From Candidatus Rifleibacteriota bacterium (lineage in GTDB: Bacteria > UBP17 > UBA6191 > JACPRK01), in the NCBI GenBank assembly GCA_016213865.1, contig JACQZL010000297.1, positions 1 through 6,627 on the forward strand: 6,627 nt of DNA. The letters run 5' to 3'. The position numbers were made by a program, and so were the translations under genes. The notes beneath the pieces were generated by a model. That model saw nothing but the letters and a program-made list of their open reading frames with translations, searched no databases and had not been told where the DNA came from. This document shows positions 5,688 through 6,627 of the stretch, in pieces; positions within the stretch are counted from its first letter, which is position 1, and every line of letters begins with the position of its first letter.

Positions 5688-5699
5688 CCCCCACTGGCC

Positions 5700-5730
5700 T
5701 TGTGCGCTCCCCCATATCTTCATCTATATT
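5700..5730 (+). promoter_or_regulatory. Possible methyltransferase promoter (TTGTGC / TATATT)
   Basis: An AT-rich pocket, rare in this DNA, holds TATATT at 5725-5730, a good -10 match, with TTGTGC at 5700-5705 as a weak -35 at 19-base spacing. The -10 ends nine bases before the ATG at 5740, so the transcript would be nearly or fully leaderless, which fits the missing Shine-Dalgarno sequence. Not verified. Confidence 0.25.
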
Positions 5731-5739
5731 GGCGACGCC

Positions 5740-6507
5740 ATGGCCATCGTCGAACGTCTCTTTCCCGGGTGGACTGCCGATCAGGCGCTGCGGTATCTGC
5801 CCATCGCGCGGGAACTGGGCCGAGTCGCGGGGCGCGACGAGCTGATCGCCGAGATCGGTTCGGGCAGCCTCGGCATCACGCCGTACTGGCCCGGCCGGGT
5901 CGTCGGCGTGGACGTGGCCTTCGACGGGACGCCGGCGCCGACGCTGTGGCCCCTGCGCGGGAGTTGTGCCTGCCTCCCGTTCCGCACGGGGGCGTTCCCG
6001 GCGGTCGTCTGTTCCGACGTCATCGAGCATGTCCCGCCGGCCCTGCGCGAGGCCATGCTGCGCGAACTGGTCCGGGTGGCTCGCCGCCACGTCTTCCTGG
6101 TCTACCCGGCCGATTCGCCCGAAACGCGAGCGGCCGAGGATGCCTGGAACCGCGCGTACCGGGAGGCGACCGGCGAAGAGAACCGCTGGCTCCTGGAGCA
6201 TCGCGAGAACGGGCTGCCCGACTCGGCCTTCGTCCATCGCGTGCTCCGCGACGCCGCCGGCTCCGGGGCCGAGCTCCGGGCGCGGCCCAACGTCAGCCTG
6301 GGCGTCTGGCTGCGGATCAACGCCTCTTTCTACAGCCGCACCTGGCTCGTGAAGAAGGTCCTGGGCAGCCACACGCTCCAGGTCCTGGCGATTCCCCTGC
6401 TGAGGCTCTGCAACAGCCGTCCGGCCTACCGCGAGCTGATCCTGCTCGACAAGCAGCCCACGGGACGCGGGTGCGCCTGCAACTGCCGCGAAGCCGAATC
6501 GCGTTGA
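5740..6507 (+). CDS. Class I SAM-dependent methyltransferase
   Basis: A 255-residue Rossmann-fold enzyme expected to transfer a methyl group from S-adenosylmethionine; the acceptor is unknown. Motif I is LIAEIGSGSLG (35-45), the glycine-rich SAM loop, followed by VVGVDV (54-59) with the acidic Asp for the SAM ribose. LPFRTGAFPAVVCSDVIEHVPP (79-100) is the motif II/III region typical of Methyltransf_11-like enzymes, where D93 and the IEHV signature fit. VARRHVFLVYPAD (113-125) is the following strand. About 130 residues beyond the SAM core, including ENRWLLEHRENGLPD (147-161), probably form the acceptor-binding part. The tail is unusual in being Cys-rich (CACNC, 245-249). I chose the ATG at 5740 because the frame upstream consists of translated tandem repeat. 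No Shine-Dalgarno sequence is seen. It is divergent from the glycosyltransferase, suggesting a role in modifying a glycan or lipid, but that is inference. Confidence 0.85.
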   Translation: MAIVERLFPGWTADQALRYLPIARELGRVAGRDELIAEIGSGSLGITPYWPGRVVGVDVAFDGTPAPTLWPLRGSCACLPFRTGAFPAVVCSDVIEHVPPALREAMLRELVRVARRHVFLVYPADSPETRAAEDAWNRAYREATGEENRWLLEHRENGLPDSAFVHRVLRDAAGSGAELRARPNVSLGVWLRINASFYSRTWLVKKVLGSHTLQVLAIPLLRLCNSRPAYRELILLDKQPTGRGCACNCREAESR

Positions 6508-6528
6508 CCCGAGCCACGCGAGGGCAGT

Positions 6529-6552
6529 AGGACCGGCGTTTCTGCCGGTCCT
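6529..6552. terminator. Hairpin 22 bases after the methyltransferase stop (repeat copy, possible terminator)
   Basis: Perfect 9-bp arms AGGACCGGC (6529-6537) and GCCGGTCCT (6544-6552) close a GTTTCT loop. Position and stability suit transcription termination, but no T-tract follows. The sequence extending to 6563 is a near copy of 4235-4267, so it may be a dispersed repeat that was recruited as a terminator or merely landed there. Confidence 0.4.
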
Positions 6553-6560
6553 GGCCCGGC

Positions 6561-6575
6561 GCCAGCCGAGCTGGC
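6561..6575. repeat. Small hairpin GCCAGC / GCTGGC
   Basis: A perfect 6-bp stem with a CGA loop lies immediately after the repeat copy at 6529-6563. It is part of the palindrome-rich tail of the window and has no assignable function. Confidence 0.4.
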
Positions 6576-6594
6576 CCGGACGCCCCCCTCCCCA

Positions 6595-6615
6595 CCCTCC
6601 CCCGGAGGGGGAGGG
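6595..6615. repeat. C-run/G-run hairpin CCCTCCCCC / GGGGGAGGG
   Basis: Perfect 9-bp arms surround a GGA loop inside a longer C-rich then G-rich tract (6583-6617). Such low-complexity palindromes are common between genes in high-GC genomes. The G-rich half could also form a quadruplex. The far side is outside the window. Confidence 0.5.
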
Positions 6616-6627
6616 GGCCTGCCCGGC

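Noticed and set aside
5545..5739. Longer N-terminus for the methyltransferase
   Set aside because: The extra 65 residues are a translation of the tandem repeats and hairpin; the SAM-binding domain fits the ATG at 5740.

Overview
The window is GC-rich bacterial DNA. Its coding regions strongly prefer G or C at third codon positions, and its intergenic DNA is full of short palindromes and tandem repeats. It carries a secreted kelch-repeat protein, a GT2 glycosyltransferase and a SAM-dependent methyltransferase, a mix found in environmental high-GC bacteria such as Acidobacteriota, Gemmatimonadota, Eisenbacteria-like and Rokubacteria-like lineages. No phylogenetic marker is present, so I assign no phylum. 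Use of TGA and TAG as terminators agrees with the standard bacterial code.

Layout. (1) Bases 1-99 hold the tail of a possible plus-strand gene that ends in a CTAG shared with the stop of the minus-strand gene. (2) Bases 96-3911, minus strand, hold one very large secreted protein: a signal peptide, 18 kelch-type units, two PKD-like domains and the start of a third beta domain. It is split by a single in-frame TGA at 1314-1316. The TGA sits exactly where the conserved LFGG motif of unit 15 needs glycine, and GGA to TGA is one base change. Both sides remain in the same frame, so this looks like a nonsense mutation, a recent pseudogene or a base-call error rather than two genes. (3) Bases 3912-4531 hold no supportable gene, but contain an operator-like dyad and a mosaic of palindromic repeats. 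(4) Bases 4532-5506, minus strand, encode a complete GT2 glycosyltransferase. (5) Bases 5507-5739 are a divergent intergenic region with a 7-bp and an 8-bp tandem repeat. (6) Bases 5740-6507, plus strand, encode a class I SAM methyltransferase. (7) Bases 6508-6627 hold three hairpins, one of them a second copy of a repeat present at 4235-4267.

The glycosyltransferase and methyltransferase are divergent neighbours and fit polysaccharide or glycolipid assembly, but no other pathway gene is visible. The kelch protein is probably exported and has no visible functional tie to them. I found no CRISPR array, RNA gene, transposase or convincing new system. The points most worth a second look are the in-frame TGA, the frame that stays open past the apparent terminal TAG, the composition break between the kelch and PKD parts, and the near-identical direct repeats that bracket the glycosyltransferase-methyltransferase pair.
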